Source: Actinomycetes bacterium (GTDB taxonomy: Bacteria; Actinomycetota; Acidimicrobiia; Acidimicrobiales; RAAP-2). Taken from it: DNA of 64,000 nt. Shown here one piece after another: positions 1 through 8,427 of this stretch (positions are counted from its first letter, which is position 1; each line of letters starts with the position of its first letter). Below the pieces are notes generated by a model. That model was not told the DNA's origin. It saw only the letters and a program-made list of their open reading frames with translations, and made no database searches. Both the position numbers and the translations under genes were made by a program. The stretch spans positions 124,001 through 188,000 of the forward strand of contig JAJZBK010000001.1 of NCBI GenBank assembly GCA_021798955.1. Reading direction: 5' to 3'.

Positions 1-2
1 CA

Positions 3-1247
3 CAGGAGCAGCAGATGGTGCGGGACGCCGTCCGACGGTTCGTCGAGGCCGAGATCGCCCCGCACGTCGACGCGCTCGAGCACGGCGACCTCCCTCCCTA
101 CGACATCATCCGGAAGTTGTACGCCACCTTCGGCATGGACGCGGTCGCCCGCGACCGCTTCGAGCGCCAGCTCGCACGCGCTCGGTCGAGGCGTCCAGGT
201 GGCGGTCCCGGCGATCGGCCGGAGGAGGCACCCCCGGAGAAGGAGGGTGCCGGTGACGGCGGGGCCGCCGCCATGACGCTCATCCCCATCGTCGAGCTGT
301 GCCGCTTCTGCCCCGGCATCGTCACCGCCATGGGGGTCAGCGTGGGCTTGGCCGCCGGCACCATCATGAAGCGGGGCACCCCGGCCCAGATGGAGCGGTG
401 GGGCCTCGACCTGCTCACCTTCGACAAGATCGGGGCCTGGGCCATCACCGAGCCGGGCTCGGGGTCGGATGCCCTGGGTGGCATGTTGGCGACGGCCCGG
501 CGCGACGGCGAGGAGTACGTCCTGAACGGCAACAAGACGTTCATCACCAACGGCCCCTATGCCGACACCATCGTCTTCTACGCCAAGCTCGACGACGGCT
601 CCGACACCCCCGTACGCGACCGTCAGGTGCTCACCTTCCTGCTGGATCGCGGGATGCCCGGCCTCGAACAGTCCAAGCCGTTCCGCAAGATGGGCCTGCA
701 CTCCTCGCCGACCGGCGAGCTGTTCCTCTCCGATGTCCGCGTCGGGCGCGACCGACTGCTCGGTGAGACCGAGGAGGAGCGGGACGGCGGTGGCCGCGAG
801 TCGGCCAAGGACAACTTCGTCACCGAGCGGGCAGGAGTCGCCGCCATGGCACTCGGGGTCATCGAGGCGTGCCTCGAGCTCTCGGTCGCCTACGCCAGGG
901 ACCGCATGTTATGGGGGCAACCGATCGGGGACCGCCAGCTCATCCAGCTCAAGCTGGCCAAGATGGAGGTCGCTCGGCTCAACGTGCAGAACCTGGTCTT
1001 CCGCCACATCGAGCTCTCCGCCGCCGGCAAGAGCCTCACCCTCGCCGAAGCCTCGGCCATGAAGCTCTACTCCGCCCAGGCCGCCTCGGAGGTCGCCATG
1101 GAAGCCGTGCAGCTCTTCGGCGGCAACGGCTACATGGCCGAGTACCGGGTCGAGCAGTTGGCTCGCGACGCCAAGGTCTTCCAGATCTACGCCGGCACCG
1201 ACGAGATCCAGGTGACCCACATCGCCAAGGACCTCCTGCGACGCTGA
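3..1247 (+). CDS. Acyl-CoA dehydrogenase, 5' end cut by window edge
   Basis: FAD-dependent acyl-CoA dehydrogenase (alpha,beta-desaturation of acyl-CoA thioesters). The frame is open to the window edge and reads EQQ just before the first ATG at 15, as in the family's usual (T/S)EEQQ N-terminus, so the true start lies upstream. FAD/substrate motifs include WAITEPGSGSDA and the C-terminal FGGNGYMAEYRVEQ and YAGTDEIQ. The Glu of the usual medium-chain YEGT site is Ala here. A Glu in VTERAG (residue 271 counted from the ATG at 15) sits where isovaleryl-CoA and long-chain enzymes carry their catalytic base, so that type of chemistry is inferred. A Gly/Pro/Glu-rich stretch (about residues 55-80) is an unusual insertion near the N-terminus. 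Confidence 0.9.
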   Translation, partial: QEQQMVRDAVRRFVEAEIAPHVDALEHGDLPPYDIIRKLYATFGMDAVARDRFERQLARARSRRPGGGPGDRPEEAPPEKEGAGDGGAAAMTLIPIVELCRFCPGIVTAMGVSVGLAAGTIMKRGTPAQMERWGLDLLTFDKIGAWAITEPGSGSDALGGMLATARRDGEEYVLNGNKTFITNGPYADTIVFYAKLDDGSDTPVRDRQVLTFLLDRGMPGLEQSKPFRKMGLHSSPTGELFLSDVRVGRDRLLGETEEERDGGGRESAKDNFVTERAGVAAMALGVIEACLELSVAYARDRMLWGQPIGDRQLIQLKLAKMEVARLNVQNLVFRHIELSAAGKSLTLAEASAMKLYSAQAASEVAMEAVQLFGGNGYMAEYRVEQLARDAKVFQIYAGTDEIQVTHIAKDLLRR

Positions 1248-1283
1248 GACCCCGGTCGTGAGCGGCCAGAGGGGGCCTCTCCC

Positions 1284-2411
1284 GTGAGCACTCGGAAGGA
1301 GACCGCCGGCCACCCAGCAGCGGCCCGTGCCGTTCGCCGCCGCGACGAGCGACGCCGAGGCGGGCAGCGTGTCCCCACCGTCCACGAGGACCGGAGGCGT
1401 CCCCTCTTGGGCGTGCTCGCCGCCCTCGGTGCGGCGATCGTGGCTGCTGCCTGCACGGGCCCGCCACCGCACCGCAGCACCGGTGCAGGCGCCGCTACCA
1501 GCTCGCGACCACCGGCGACGGTAGCCACGCCGGCCCGAGCGGCTGGCTGGTCCGCCCCTCAGCCGGTGGCGCCTGGGCCACTCGACGAGGTGTCGTGCCC
1601 GACCACCTCGAGCTGCACCGCGGTCACCGGCACGTCGGCGTTCACCTGGGCAGGGGGGAACTGGTCCGGTCCCGTCACCCTGCCTGGCTTCGGCGGACCA
1701 CCTCCCGCTTCCGGACCGGCCGCCCTGGTCTCCTGTCCGACAGTAGGAACCTGCATCGCCGTCTCCGCCGACGGCACGAGCGCCCGCTCCACCGGCCCGA
1801 GCTGGCAACCGGCCGGCCAGCTCGTCGCCGCCCATCAGCCGACTGCCCTGTCGTGCTCCTCTCCGACCTTCTGCCTGGCCGTGGACGCCGAGGGCTTCTC
1901 CTACCACTACGACGGCTCCGGTTGGAACCAGACGGCGGGAGCCTGGGGCTCGGCAAGCGCCCTGTCGTGTGCCTCGGCGACCCTGTGCATGGCCGCCGAC
2001 GGCGGCGTCGCCCAGTGGGACGGCTCGGCGTGGAGCCGGCCCGACTCGATCGACCCGAGCGGTCAGGTCGTCGCCGTCTCCTGCGCGTCGGAGACGTCCT
2101 GCACGGCCATCGACAGCACGGGCACCGCCCTCCGTTTCGACGGATCGGGGTGGGGGCAGCCTGTCCCCCTGCCCGTGACGGGGACAGGGCACGGTACGGG
2201 TGACCCCGTCGCCCTCTCGTGTGCCGGGCCGACGTTCTGCGTCGCCGTCGGGGCAACCGGGCTGGCCTGGGGGTACAACGGCACGAGCTGGTCGCGTGCC
2301 GTCGACGTCGACGGCACGCACGCGCTCACCTCGGTGTCGTGCCCGGCAGCGGGCTCCTGCATGGCGGTGGACGCCCGGGGGTGGGCGATCCGACTCGGCC
2401 CACCGAGCTGA
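1284..2411 (+). CDS. Secreted lipoprotein with seven Cys-pair repeats (predicted beta-propeller)
   Basis: Function unknown. A basic segment, a hydrophobic run and a lipobox ending VAAAC suggest a lipid-anchored exported protein. The mature part is built from seven repeats of roughly 35-45 residues, each opening with a (V/L)SC(P/S/A) motif and a second Cys six residues later (for example VSCPTTSSC, LSCSSPTFC, VSCASETSC), followed by a Gly/Trp-rich strand such as DGSGW. Seven such units would suit a seven-bladed propeller with one disulphide per blade, but this is inferred from the repeat pattern only. The GTG at 1284 leaves about 50 residues before the lipobox, long for a signal peptide, so the real start may be further in. 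Confidence 0.72.
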   Translation: MSTRKETAGHPAAARAVRRRDERRRGGQRVPTVHEDRRRPLLGVLAALGAAIVAAACTGPPPHRSTGAGAATSSRPPATVATPARAAGWSAPQPVAPGPLDEVSCPTTSSCTAVTGTSAFTWAGGNWSGPVTLPGFGGPPPASGPAALVSCPTVGTCIAVSADGTSARSTGPSWQPAGQLVAAHQPTALSCSSPTFCLAVDAEGFSYHYDGSGWNQTAGAWGSASALSCASATLCMAADGGVAQWDGSAWSRPDSIDPSGQVVAVSCASETSCTAIDSTGTALRFDGSGWGQPVPLPVTGTGHGTGDPVALSCAGPTFCVAVGATGLAWGYNGTSWSRAVDVDGTHALTSVSCPAAGSCMAVDARGWAIRLGPPS

Positions 2412-2429
2412 CCGATCGCGCCCCGTTGT

Positions 2430-3515
2430 TCACCTTCCGGCAGCCGGCACCTCCGGCATCCGTGCCCCCGGTGGCACTGCGGCACCGTCTGCCGGTGCGA
2501 CTGCGTCGGCCACGGCGTCGGCCAAGCCGGCGACGGCCAGGTCGTGGGCGACAGTGACGGCATTGACGATGGCCGTCGGGGAGGAAGAGCCGTGACTGAT
2601 CACGCAGACGCCGTCGAGGCCGAGGAGCATCGCTCCACCTGTTGCCTCGGGGTCGAGCTCAGCAGCCAGCGGGGCCAGCTCCGCCACGACCGCCTGTGCC
2701 GCGTCAGTCAGGGAGGGCCGTCCGAGGATCTCCGCCAGCGCACCAATGAAGAACCGCAGTGATCCCTCGAGGGTCTTCAAGGCCACGTTGCCGGTGAAGC
2801 CGTCGGTGACGACCACGTCGGCCACGCCATGGAGGAAGTCACGCCCTTCGACGTTGCCCACGAAGGTCGCGCCCTCGCCCAAGGCGCCTTCCGCCAGGAG
2901 CCGGTGGGTCTCCTTGGTCAGCGGCGTCCCCTTCGACTTCTCCTCGCCGATAGACAACAACGCCACGCTCGGGTGGCTGACCTCGTAGCGCTGGCGAGCG
3001 AACGCCGCCCCCATCTGGGCGAACTGGACGAGCATCGCCGCGCTGCACTCGGCGTTGGCGCCGGCATCCAGCAGCACCGTGGGAGGACGTCCTGTCCCCG
3101 GGTTCGGGATGGGTGTGGCGATGGCAGGTCGGATGACACCGGGAAGACGCCCCATGCGCAACAGCGCGGCGGCCATCGCCGCTCCCGTGTTCCCCGCCGA
3201 CACCATCGCCAGCGCCTTCCCGTCCCGGACGGCCTCGGCCGCCCGCACCAGCGAGGAGTCCTTCTTGCGCCGCACGGCCTGGGCGGGATCGTCCTCCATG
3301 CCGATCACCTCGGAGGCGTGCAGCTCGGGGAGCCCCCCCGTGTCCCCCATGGCCCCTTCGGGGCCGACCAACAGGACGTTGATGCCCCGCTCGTCGGCAA
3401 CCTGGCGCGCCCCGGCTACGACGGCGCCGGGCGCGTGGTCGCCGCCCATGGCGTCGACGGCAACCGGCAGGGACCGAGCGGCGTCACCGGTGGGCCGCTC
3501 CCGCCGCCTGGCCAT
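2430..3515 (-). CDS. plsX: Phosphate acyltransferase PlsX
   Basis: Makes acyl-phosphate from acyl-ACP and inorganic phosphate for phospholipid synthesis; a soluble, membrane-associated enzyme. The N-terminal signature AVDAMGGDHAP, GEEKSKGT and the C-terminal GLDGVCVISHGSS are typical, and 361 residues is a normal length. The frame continues upstream, but the start MARRRER at 3515 is chosen because its ATG overlaps the rpmF stop (TGATG), giving the familiar rpmF-plsX translational coupling. It is the last gene of the rsmD-coaD-SepIVA-DUF177-rpmF-plsX run and converges on the lipoprotein gene 18 bp away. Confidence 0.95.
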   Translation of the reverse strand: MARRRERPTGDAARSLPVAVDAMGGDHAPGAVVAGARQVADERGINVLLVGPEGAMGDTGGLPELHASEVIGMEDDPAQAVRRKKDSSLVRAAEAVRDGKALAMVSAGNTGAAMAAALLRMGRLPGVIRPAIATPIPNPGTGRPPTVLLDAGANAECSAAMLVQFAQMGAAFARQRYEVSHPSVALLSIGEEKSKGTPLTKETHRLLAEGALGEGATFVGNVEGRDFLHGVADVVVTDGFTGNVALKTLEGSLRFFIGALAEILGRPSLTDAAQAVVAELAPLAAELDPEATGGAMLLGLDGVCVISHGSSSPTAIVNAVTVAHDLAVAGLADAVADAVAPADGAAVPPGARMPEVPAAGR

Positions 3516-3694
3516 CAGTCGACGTCGAGCGCCTGGCGTCCCTTGTACCAGCCGCAGCTCGGACAGACCACGTGGGGCAACTTGGCAGACGAGCACTGCG
3601 GGCACACCGAACGGGCCGGCGGACGGAGCACCCAGTTGGATGCCCGGCGGCTCCGGCTCTTCGCCTTGGAGGTCTTCTTCTTGGGGACGGCCAT
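3515..3694 (-). CDS. rpmF: 50S ribosomal protein L32 (zinc-ribbon form)
   Basis: 59-residue large-subunit protein. It opens MAVPKKKTSKAKSRSRR and has a CPQC ... CPSC pair, the four-cysteine zinc ribbon of L32 (the C+ form used when zinc is sufficient). The DUF177 gene lies just upstream on the same strand (34 bp) and plsX overlaps its stop, an arrangement conserved across Gram-positive bacteria. Confidence 0.97.
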   Translation of the reverse strand: MAVPKKKTSKAKSRSRRASNWVLRPPARSVCPQCSSAKLPHVVCPSCGWYKGRQALDVD

Positions 3695-3728
3695 AGGGGC
3701 GCGATCCTAGTCGACCCGGAGCCGCCCC

Positions 3729-4268
3729 TCACTCGCCCTCGGGACCGCGTAGCTGGTCGAGCACCGACCAGCGCACATCGACCTCGGCTGCACAGTCGCA
3801 CGAAGTGACGTTCAAGTCGGCCCCACACCGGGAGCACAGGCCCCGGCAGCCTTCGGTGCACAGCGGGGCGAGCGGGAGCTCCAGCAACAGGGCGTCCCGG
3901 ACGAGGGGCTCTAGGTCGACGTCCGTGCCCTCGAGCTCATAGGCGTCATCGTCGCCCCCGGCTCCGCCGGAGGTAGCCGACGGTTCGAACCGCTCCCGGA
4001 CCTCCGAGGAGAGCCGGCCTTCGACCGTGCCGCCGCACCGCCGGCACTCTCCCCGCCAGGGGGCAGACACCGTCCCTGTCACCATGATGCCGCCGGGGTA
4101 GGACGAGAGCTCGACGAGCACGTCGACCTCGGCGTCGTCGGGGACGGACGCCGACAGCACGGCCACGTCGGCCACGGGCGCACGAAGCTCGACCTGGCGA
4201 CTGGAGCCCGCCACACGCCGGAGGGCGGCGACCCCGACGACGTAAGGCCGGGAGCGATCCGGGGCCAT
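3729..4268 (-). CDS. DUF177 (YceD-type) zinc-motif protein
   Basis: 179-residue member of the DUF177/YceD family, usually encoded beside rpmF and linked in other organisms to ribosomal RNA metabolism; its biochemical role is not settled. It has an early CRRC pair and a C-terminal CTEGCRGLCSRCG...CDC cluster, typical of the actinobacterial and chloroplast forms and probably metal-binding. A short acidic, Gly-rich linker (about residues 96-112) divides the halves. The start at 4268 is the ATG 8 bp after the SepIVA stop. In mycobacteria the same SepIVA-DUF177 pair occurs. Confidence 0.85.
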   Translation of the reverse strand: MAPDRSRPYVVGVAALRRVAGSSRQVELRAPVADVAVLSASVPDDAEVDVLVELSSYPGGIMVTGTVSAPWRGECRRCGGTVEGRLSSEVRERFEPSATSGGAGGDDDAYELEGTDVDLEPLVRDALLLELPLAPLCTEGCRGLCSRCGADLNVTSCDCAAEVDVRWSVLDQLRGPEGE

Positions 4269-4276
4269 CGGGTGCG

Positions 4277-4930
4277 TCAGTCGAGGTCCTGGTCGAAGAA
4301 CGCGTCGGGCCCGTCGTCCGGCTGTCCGGCGCCCCGATCGTCTACGACGTCCTCCCAGCCGCCTCGGTCCTCCCAGCCGCCTCGGTCCCCGAGCCCGTCG
4401 TCCACGCCGTCGTCTTCCAGCTCGTCGTGCACGACCGGCGTGGCTCGGAGCTTCTCCCGCCCCGCCTGCACGGTCTTCAGCGTGCGGTCGAGCACGATCT
4501 CGAAACTGGCGAGCTTCTGGTCTGCGTAGTCCTCGGCCTCGTGACGGAGACGACGGGCCTCCTCGTTGGCCTCGTCGACGATGCGCTGGGCCGTGAGGTT
4601 GGCCTGGCGGACGATCTCGGTGCGCTGGACCATGCGCTCGGCCTGCACCTTGACCTCGTCGAGCAGGGCATCGGCTTCGCGTTGGCGCTCGGCCAAGAAC
4701 GCGTCGCGCTCCTTTAGCAGCCATCGAGCCTGGCGCAGCTCCTCCGGCATGCGCTCGAGGGCCTCCTGGAGGAGGTCGGCGACCTCGTCTCGCGACACCA
4801 GGACCGACGCCGACAGGGGCATGGCCTTGGCGTTCAGCACCAGCTCGAGCACGGCGCGGACGATGTCTTCGGCGTCGTGCCGCTCGCCGGACGCCCGCCG
4901 TTCCTCGAGGTCGTCGAAGACGTCACTCAT
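4277..4930 (-). CDS. sepIVA: SepIVA-like DivIVA-family coiled-coil protein
   Basis: 217 residues. An N-terminal segment is followed by a long charged helix (about residues 75-160, rich in Glu, Arg, Ala and Gln) that should form a coiled coil, then a disordered acidic tail containing a GGWED motif twice. This matches the SepIVA type of DivIVA-like protein, which in mycobacteria is a divisome and cell-envelope factor encoded immediately before a DUF177 gene, as here. Its start overlaps the coaD stop by 8 bp, implying coupled translation. The assignment rests on composition and context as well as sequence. Confidence 0.75.
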   Translation of the reverse strand: MSDVFDDLEERRASGERHDAEDIVRAVLELVLNAKAMPLSASVLVSRDEVADLLQEALERMPEELRQARWLLKERDAFLAERQREADALLDEVKVQAERMVQRTEIVRQANLTAQRIVDEANEEARRLRHEAEDYADQKLASFEIVLDRTLKTVQAGREKLRATPVVHDELEDDGVDDGLGDRGGWEDRGGWEDVVDDRGAGQPDDGPDAFFDQDLD

Positions 4931-5408
4931 CGGCGAACTTCTCCTCGAGGCGGCGGGCCACGACCTTGGGCACGAACCCTGTCACGTCGCCGCCGAAACG
5001 GGCCACCTCGCGTAACAGCCGTGAGGCGATGAACGAGTGGGCCGAACTGGTCGGGATGAAGAGGGTCTCGACGCCCGAGAGCTCCTTGTTCATCTGGGCC
5101 ATCTGCAGCTCGTTCTCGAAGTCGGAGACGGCGCGCAGGCCCTTGACGATCACCGTTGCCCCGACGTCGCGCGCCACGTTGACCACCAGTGTCGACACCG
5201 ACACGATCCGCACGTTGGAGAGGTGAGCAAGGGACTCCTCCAGCATGAGCTGGCGCTCGTCGAGGTCGAAGAGCGGCTCGCTCTTCTGCGGGTTCCGCAA
5301 CGCGGCGACCACCACCTCGTCGAAGAGCCGGGCGGCCTGCTCCACCACCTCGAGGTGGCCGTTGTGCACCGGGTCGAACGACCCGGGAATGAGTGCGATC
5401 TTCACCAT
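4923..5408 (-). CDS. coaD: Phosphopantetheine adenylyltransferase
   Basis: Penultimate step of coenzyme A synthesis: 4'-phosphopantetheine + ATP to dephospho-CoA. 161 residues, normal for the family. The nucleotidyltransferase motif GSFDPVHNGH is at residues 9-18, with VKGLRAVSDFENE and a C-terminal SFIASRLLREVA region. Its start lies 7 bp inside the end of rsmD, the classic rsmD-coaD overlap. Confidence 0.97.
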   Translation of the reverse strand: MVKIALIPGSFDPVHNGHLEVVEQAARLFDEVVVAALRNPQKSEPLFDLDERQLMLEESLAHLSNVRIVSVSTLVVNVARDVGATVIVKGLRAVSDFENELQMAQMNKELSGVETLFIPTSSAHSFIASRLLREVARFGGDVTGFVPKVVARRLEEKFADE

Positions 5409-6040
5409 GTACCTTTTCCTGGCACCGAGTGCGCTGGCGCGGGTTGCTGCGAGGCCGATCGCGTCGGGGCCGATCGAGCGACAACGGATCGTGCCGGAAC
5501 GGGAGCCCGGTCGGACGTGACCACGGTCACGAGCGTACCGCCGTAGCGACGCGACCGGAGGGCTGCCCAGCCCGCCGGTAGTTCGGGCTCCTCGGCGCTC
5601 TCCAGAACGGCGACGTCGGCGGAGAGGGCCTCGAGCAACGGCGCCCAGGCGGTGAAGGCGTAGGGGGGGTCGCACAGGACCACGTCGTAGTGGGTGGCCG
5701 TTCCCCTGGCCCAGCCCGTCGCGTCTGCCCGTACGACGTGCGCCCTGCCCGAACGCTCGGCATCGACCAGGCCGACCGACGCGAGGTTCCGGCGCAGCCC
5801 GGTGACCGCCGCCGGGTCACGTTCGACAAAGGTGACCTCCGCCGCTCCCCGTGACAGCGCTTCGATGCCGAGTGCGCCACTTCCGGCGAACACGTCGGCC
5901 GCCCGGGCGCCCTCGACGCCACCCAGGCTGAACAAGATGTCGAAGACCGCCTCGCGCACTCGGTCAGACGTCGGACGAAGATCTGTCAGAGGAGGGGCAA
6001 CGAGCTTCCTTCCTCGCAGCTCACCTCCGATCACGCGCAC
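5402..6040 (-). CDS. rsmD: 16S rRNA (guanine-966-N2)-methyltransferase RsmD
   Basis: SAM-dependent N2-methylation of G966 in 16S rRNA. The N-terminus MRVIGGELRGRKL, the SAM site DVFAGSGALGIEA and the catalytic DPPY motif (CDPPYAF) are clear. A GTG at 6043 is also possible, but a TAGGCT -10 hexamer (minus strand, 6052-6047) lies exactly 6 nt before the GTG at 6040, so a leaderless start there is preferred and gives the family's normal N-terminus. It opens the coaD/SepIVA/DUF177/rpmF/plsX operon. The C-terminal ~30 residues, rich in Ala, Ser and Pro, are an extension overlapping coaD. Confidence 0.95.
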   Translation of the reverse strand: MRVIGGELRGRKLVAPPLTDLRPTSDRVREAVFDILFSLGGVEGARAADVFAGSGALGIEALSRGAAEVTFVERDPAAVTGLRRNLASVGLVDAERSGRAHVVRADATGWARGTATHYDVVLCDPPYAFTAWAPLLEALSADVAVLESAEEPELPAGWAALRSRRYGGTLVTVVTSDRAPVPARSVVARSAPTRSASQQPAPAHSVPGKGTW

Positions 6041-6046
6041 CACCTG

Positions 6047-6052
6047 AGCCTA
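6047..6052 (-). promoter_or_regulatory. -10 element for leaderless rsmD operon
   Basis: TAGGCT on the minus strand, 6 nt before the GTG at 6040. No Shine-Dalgarno sequence is present, so transcription probably starts at the start codon. Confidence 0.55.
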
Positions 6053-6058
6053 CCGGCT

Positions 6059-6120
6059 GGTGCCCGTCGGCCGGTGCCCGTCGGCCGGTGCCCGTCGGCC
6101 GGTGCCCGTCGGCCGGTGCC
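6059..6120. repeat. 14-bp tandem repeat, four copies plus a partial
   Basis: The unit GGTGCCCGTCGGCC occurs four times without change at 6059-6114, followed by a 6-bp partial copy. It lies between the rsmD promoter and the recG 3' end and encodes nothing obvious. There are no spacers, so it is not CRISPR. It is likely to vary in copy number. Confidence 0.9.
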
Positions 6121-6152
6121 GACAGACAGTGACAGCTCGCCGTGCCTCTCGC

Positions 6153-8381
6153 TCAGCTCTTCACCAGGTACTCGGCTTCGCCGTCGTCGACGAACAGCTC
6201 GAGCTCGTCGGCGAGCAACGGTGCCTGCTCGAGGGTGGGATCGTCAGCAACGAGCGCGTCCGCCACTTCCCTGGCCGCCACCACGAGGTCCGCGTCCTCG
6301 AGCAACCGGGCCAACTTGAGGTCGCTCCGGCCCTGCTGCCGGGCGCCCAACAACGTGCCCTCGCCGCGCAGCGACAGGTCGACCTCGGCCAGGGCGAAGC
6401 CGTCGGTCGACGACTCGAGGGCGCCGAGCCGTGCCTCGCCCTCGGGGCCTGGGTCCTCGGCGAGCAAGAAGCACCATGACGGATCACCGCCGCGCCCTAC
6501 CCGACCCCGGAGCTGGTGGAGCTGGGCGATCCCGAACCGGTCCGCCGACTCGACGACCATGACGGTGGCCTCGGGCACGTCGACTCCGACCTCGATCACC
6601 GTGGTGGCGACCAGCACGTCGAGCTCACCGCGCCGAAAGGCACCCATCGCCGCCTGCTTGTCGCTCGGCCGCAACTGGCCGTGGAGCAGGCCGACGCGGA
6701 GCCCTGCCAGCTCGTCGGCGGCGAGGCGTTCGGCCTCTTCCACCGCCGAGCGGGCCTCCACCCGCTCGGAACCTTCGACCAGCGGGCAGACCACGAAGGC
6801 CCGGTGGCCGGCCGCCACCTCCTCACGGACACGGGCCCAGGCGGCAGCCACCTCGAGCGGGCTACGAGCCCAGGTGGTCTCGACCGGGATCCGCCCGGGC
6901 GGCAGCTCGTCGATGATGGTCAGGTCGAGGTCGCCGAAGAGGACCATGGCGGCAGTCCGCGGGATGGGCGTGGCCGTCATCACCAGCAAGTCGGGCTCCG
7001 GCCCGTCGGCCACACCGAAGCCCCCCTTGGCGCGCAGCGCCGCCCGCTGTTCGACCCCGAACCGGTGCTGCTCGTCCACGACCGCCACCCCGAGCGAGCG
7101 GAACACGACGTCTTCGGTGAGGAGGGCGTGGGTGCCCACGACCACGTCGACCGAACCGTCGGCCAGCCCCGCTCGAACACGGGAGCGCTCCGCTGCCGGC
7201 GTCCGGCCGGTCACCAGGGCGACCGTCAGCGGACGACGCCCGCCGAGCGCGCCGTCGTCGTCGACCTCGAGGCTCGCAAGGAGCTCCCCGAGCGCCAGCG
7301 CGTGCTGTTCGGCGAGCACCTCGGTCGGAGCCATCAAGGCTGCCTGGTGCCCGCCTTCGACGGCGACGAGCATGGCAGCGACGGCGACCACGGTCTTGCC
7401 CGCCCCGACGTCACCCTGCAGCAGCCGGTGCATCGGCGGCGGCGCCCCCAGGTCGGCTCGGATCTCGGCGATGGCCGACAGCTGACCGTCCGTCGGACGG
7501 AACGGGAGATCGGCGAGGAACCGGTCGACGAGGGTCGGCGAACCATCGGGCCGCACGACCACGTGCTCGATCCCCGTCGCTCGCTGCCGTTCGGCGGCCC
7601 GACGGCGCACGAGGGCCAGCTGGAGCCGGAGGAGCTCGTCGAACGCCAGCCGGCGGCGGGCGGCGTCGCGGTCGGCGAAGCGGGTGGGCCGGTGGATGTC
7701 GTTGTAGGCGGAGGTGCGATCGACCAGGTCGAAGCGCCGGCGCCACCGGTCTTCCACCGGGTCGGCAAAGGTCCCCGAGCGCCGGAGCGCTTCGGCCACC
7801 AGACGCGACAAGCGGGCCGAGGTGAGCGTCGTCTTGTCGGTCAGTGGGTACGCGGGGATGATCCGACCCCGTCGAACCGGCTCCTCCTCGATGCCCTCGA
7901 TGCCCTCGACGCCCTCGATGCCCTCGGCACTCCCGGCGTCCTCGGCTCGTCGAAGGACCTCCACCACCGGGTTCACCAGCTGGAGGTCGCCTCGGAACGT
8001 TCCCGCCTTGCCGACGAAAAGCGCCTCGGTGCCGACGGAGAGCTGCACTGCCCGCCACGGCTGGTTGAAGAACACGACGCGGCCGGTTCCGCTGTCGTCG
8101 GTGACCACCACTTCGACCCGCACCGCCCGCCGCCTCCCTCGTGGAGGAGCGGACCGGCTCACCCGTTGCACCCGCCCGAGCACGGTGGCCAGCTCGTCGG
8201 GTCGTAGGTCCGCCCACTGGGCCAGGCGCGAGGCATCCACCATGCGCCGGGGCGTGTGCTGGAGCAGGTCGAGCACGGTGGTGATGCCGAGGAGCTCGAG
8301 CTCGCGCTCCGTTCGCGGCCCGACGGTCTCGAGCACCGACACCGGCAGCTCGGCGAGCTGTCGGAGCCGACGTCCCGTCAC
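6153..8381 (-). CDS. recG: ATP-dependent DNA helicase RecG
   Basis: Branch-migrating helicase that remodels stalled forks and Holliday junctions. Domains in order: N-terminal wedge/OB region (about 1-170), helicase domain 1 with Walker A GDVGAGKT (about 323-330) and DEQHRFG (from about 436), then helicase domain 2 with the RecG-typical GRVGRGGDPS. The GTG at 8381 is preferred: the frame runs on upstream, but only in a low-quality stretch overlapping the preceding gene, and 742 residues matches the family. A short EGIEGVEGIEGIEEE low-complexity tract (about 153-167) interrupts the OB region. It follows the DAK-family gene by 46 bp, as in mycobacteria. Confidence 0.95.
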   Translation of the reverse strand: MTGRRLRQLAELPVSVLETVGPRTERELELLGITTVLDLLQHTPRRMVDASRLAQWADLRPDELATVLGRVQRVSRSAPPRGRRRAVRVEVVVTDDSGTGRVVFFNQPWRAVQLSVGTEALFVGKAGTFRGDLQLVNPVVEVLRRAEDAGSAEGIEGVEGIEGIEEEPVRRGRIIPAYPLTDKTTLTSARLSRLVAEALRRSGTFADPVEDRWRRRFDLVDRTSAYNDIHRPTRFADRDAARRRLAFDELLRLQLALVRRRAAERQRATGIEHVVVRPDGSPTLVDRFLADLPFRPTDGQLSAIAEIRADLGAPPPMHRLLQGDVGAGKTVVAVAAMLVAVEGGHQAALMAPTEVLAEQHALALGELLASLEVDDDGALGGRRPLTVALVTGRTPAAERSRVRAGLADGSVDVVVGTHALLTEDVVFRSLGVAVVDEQHRFGVEQRAALRAKGGFGVADGPEPDLLVMTATPIPRTAAMVLFGDLDLTIIDELPPGRIPVETTWARSPLEVAAAWARVREEVAAGHRAFVVCPLVEGSERVEARSAVEEAERLAADELAGLRVGLLHGQLRPSDKQAAMGAFRRGELDVLVATTVIEVGVDVPEATVMVVESADRFGIAQLHQLRGRVGRGGDPSWCFLLAEDPGPEGEARLGALESSTDGFALAEVDLSLRGEGTLLGARQQGRSDLKLARLLEDADLVVAAREVADALVADDPTLEQAPLLADELELFVDDGEAEYLVKS

Positions 8382-8427
8382 GGGCTCCCCCCGTGCGTCC
8401 TCGTCGTTGGTTCCGGTGGTCGCCCGT

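Noticed and set aside
6059-6120. CRISPR array
   Set aside because: Tandem units are contiguous with no spacers.
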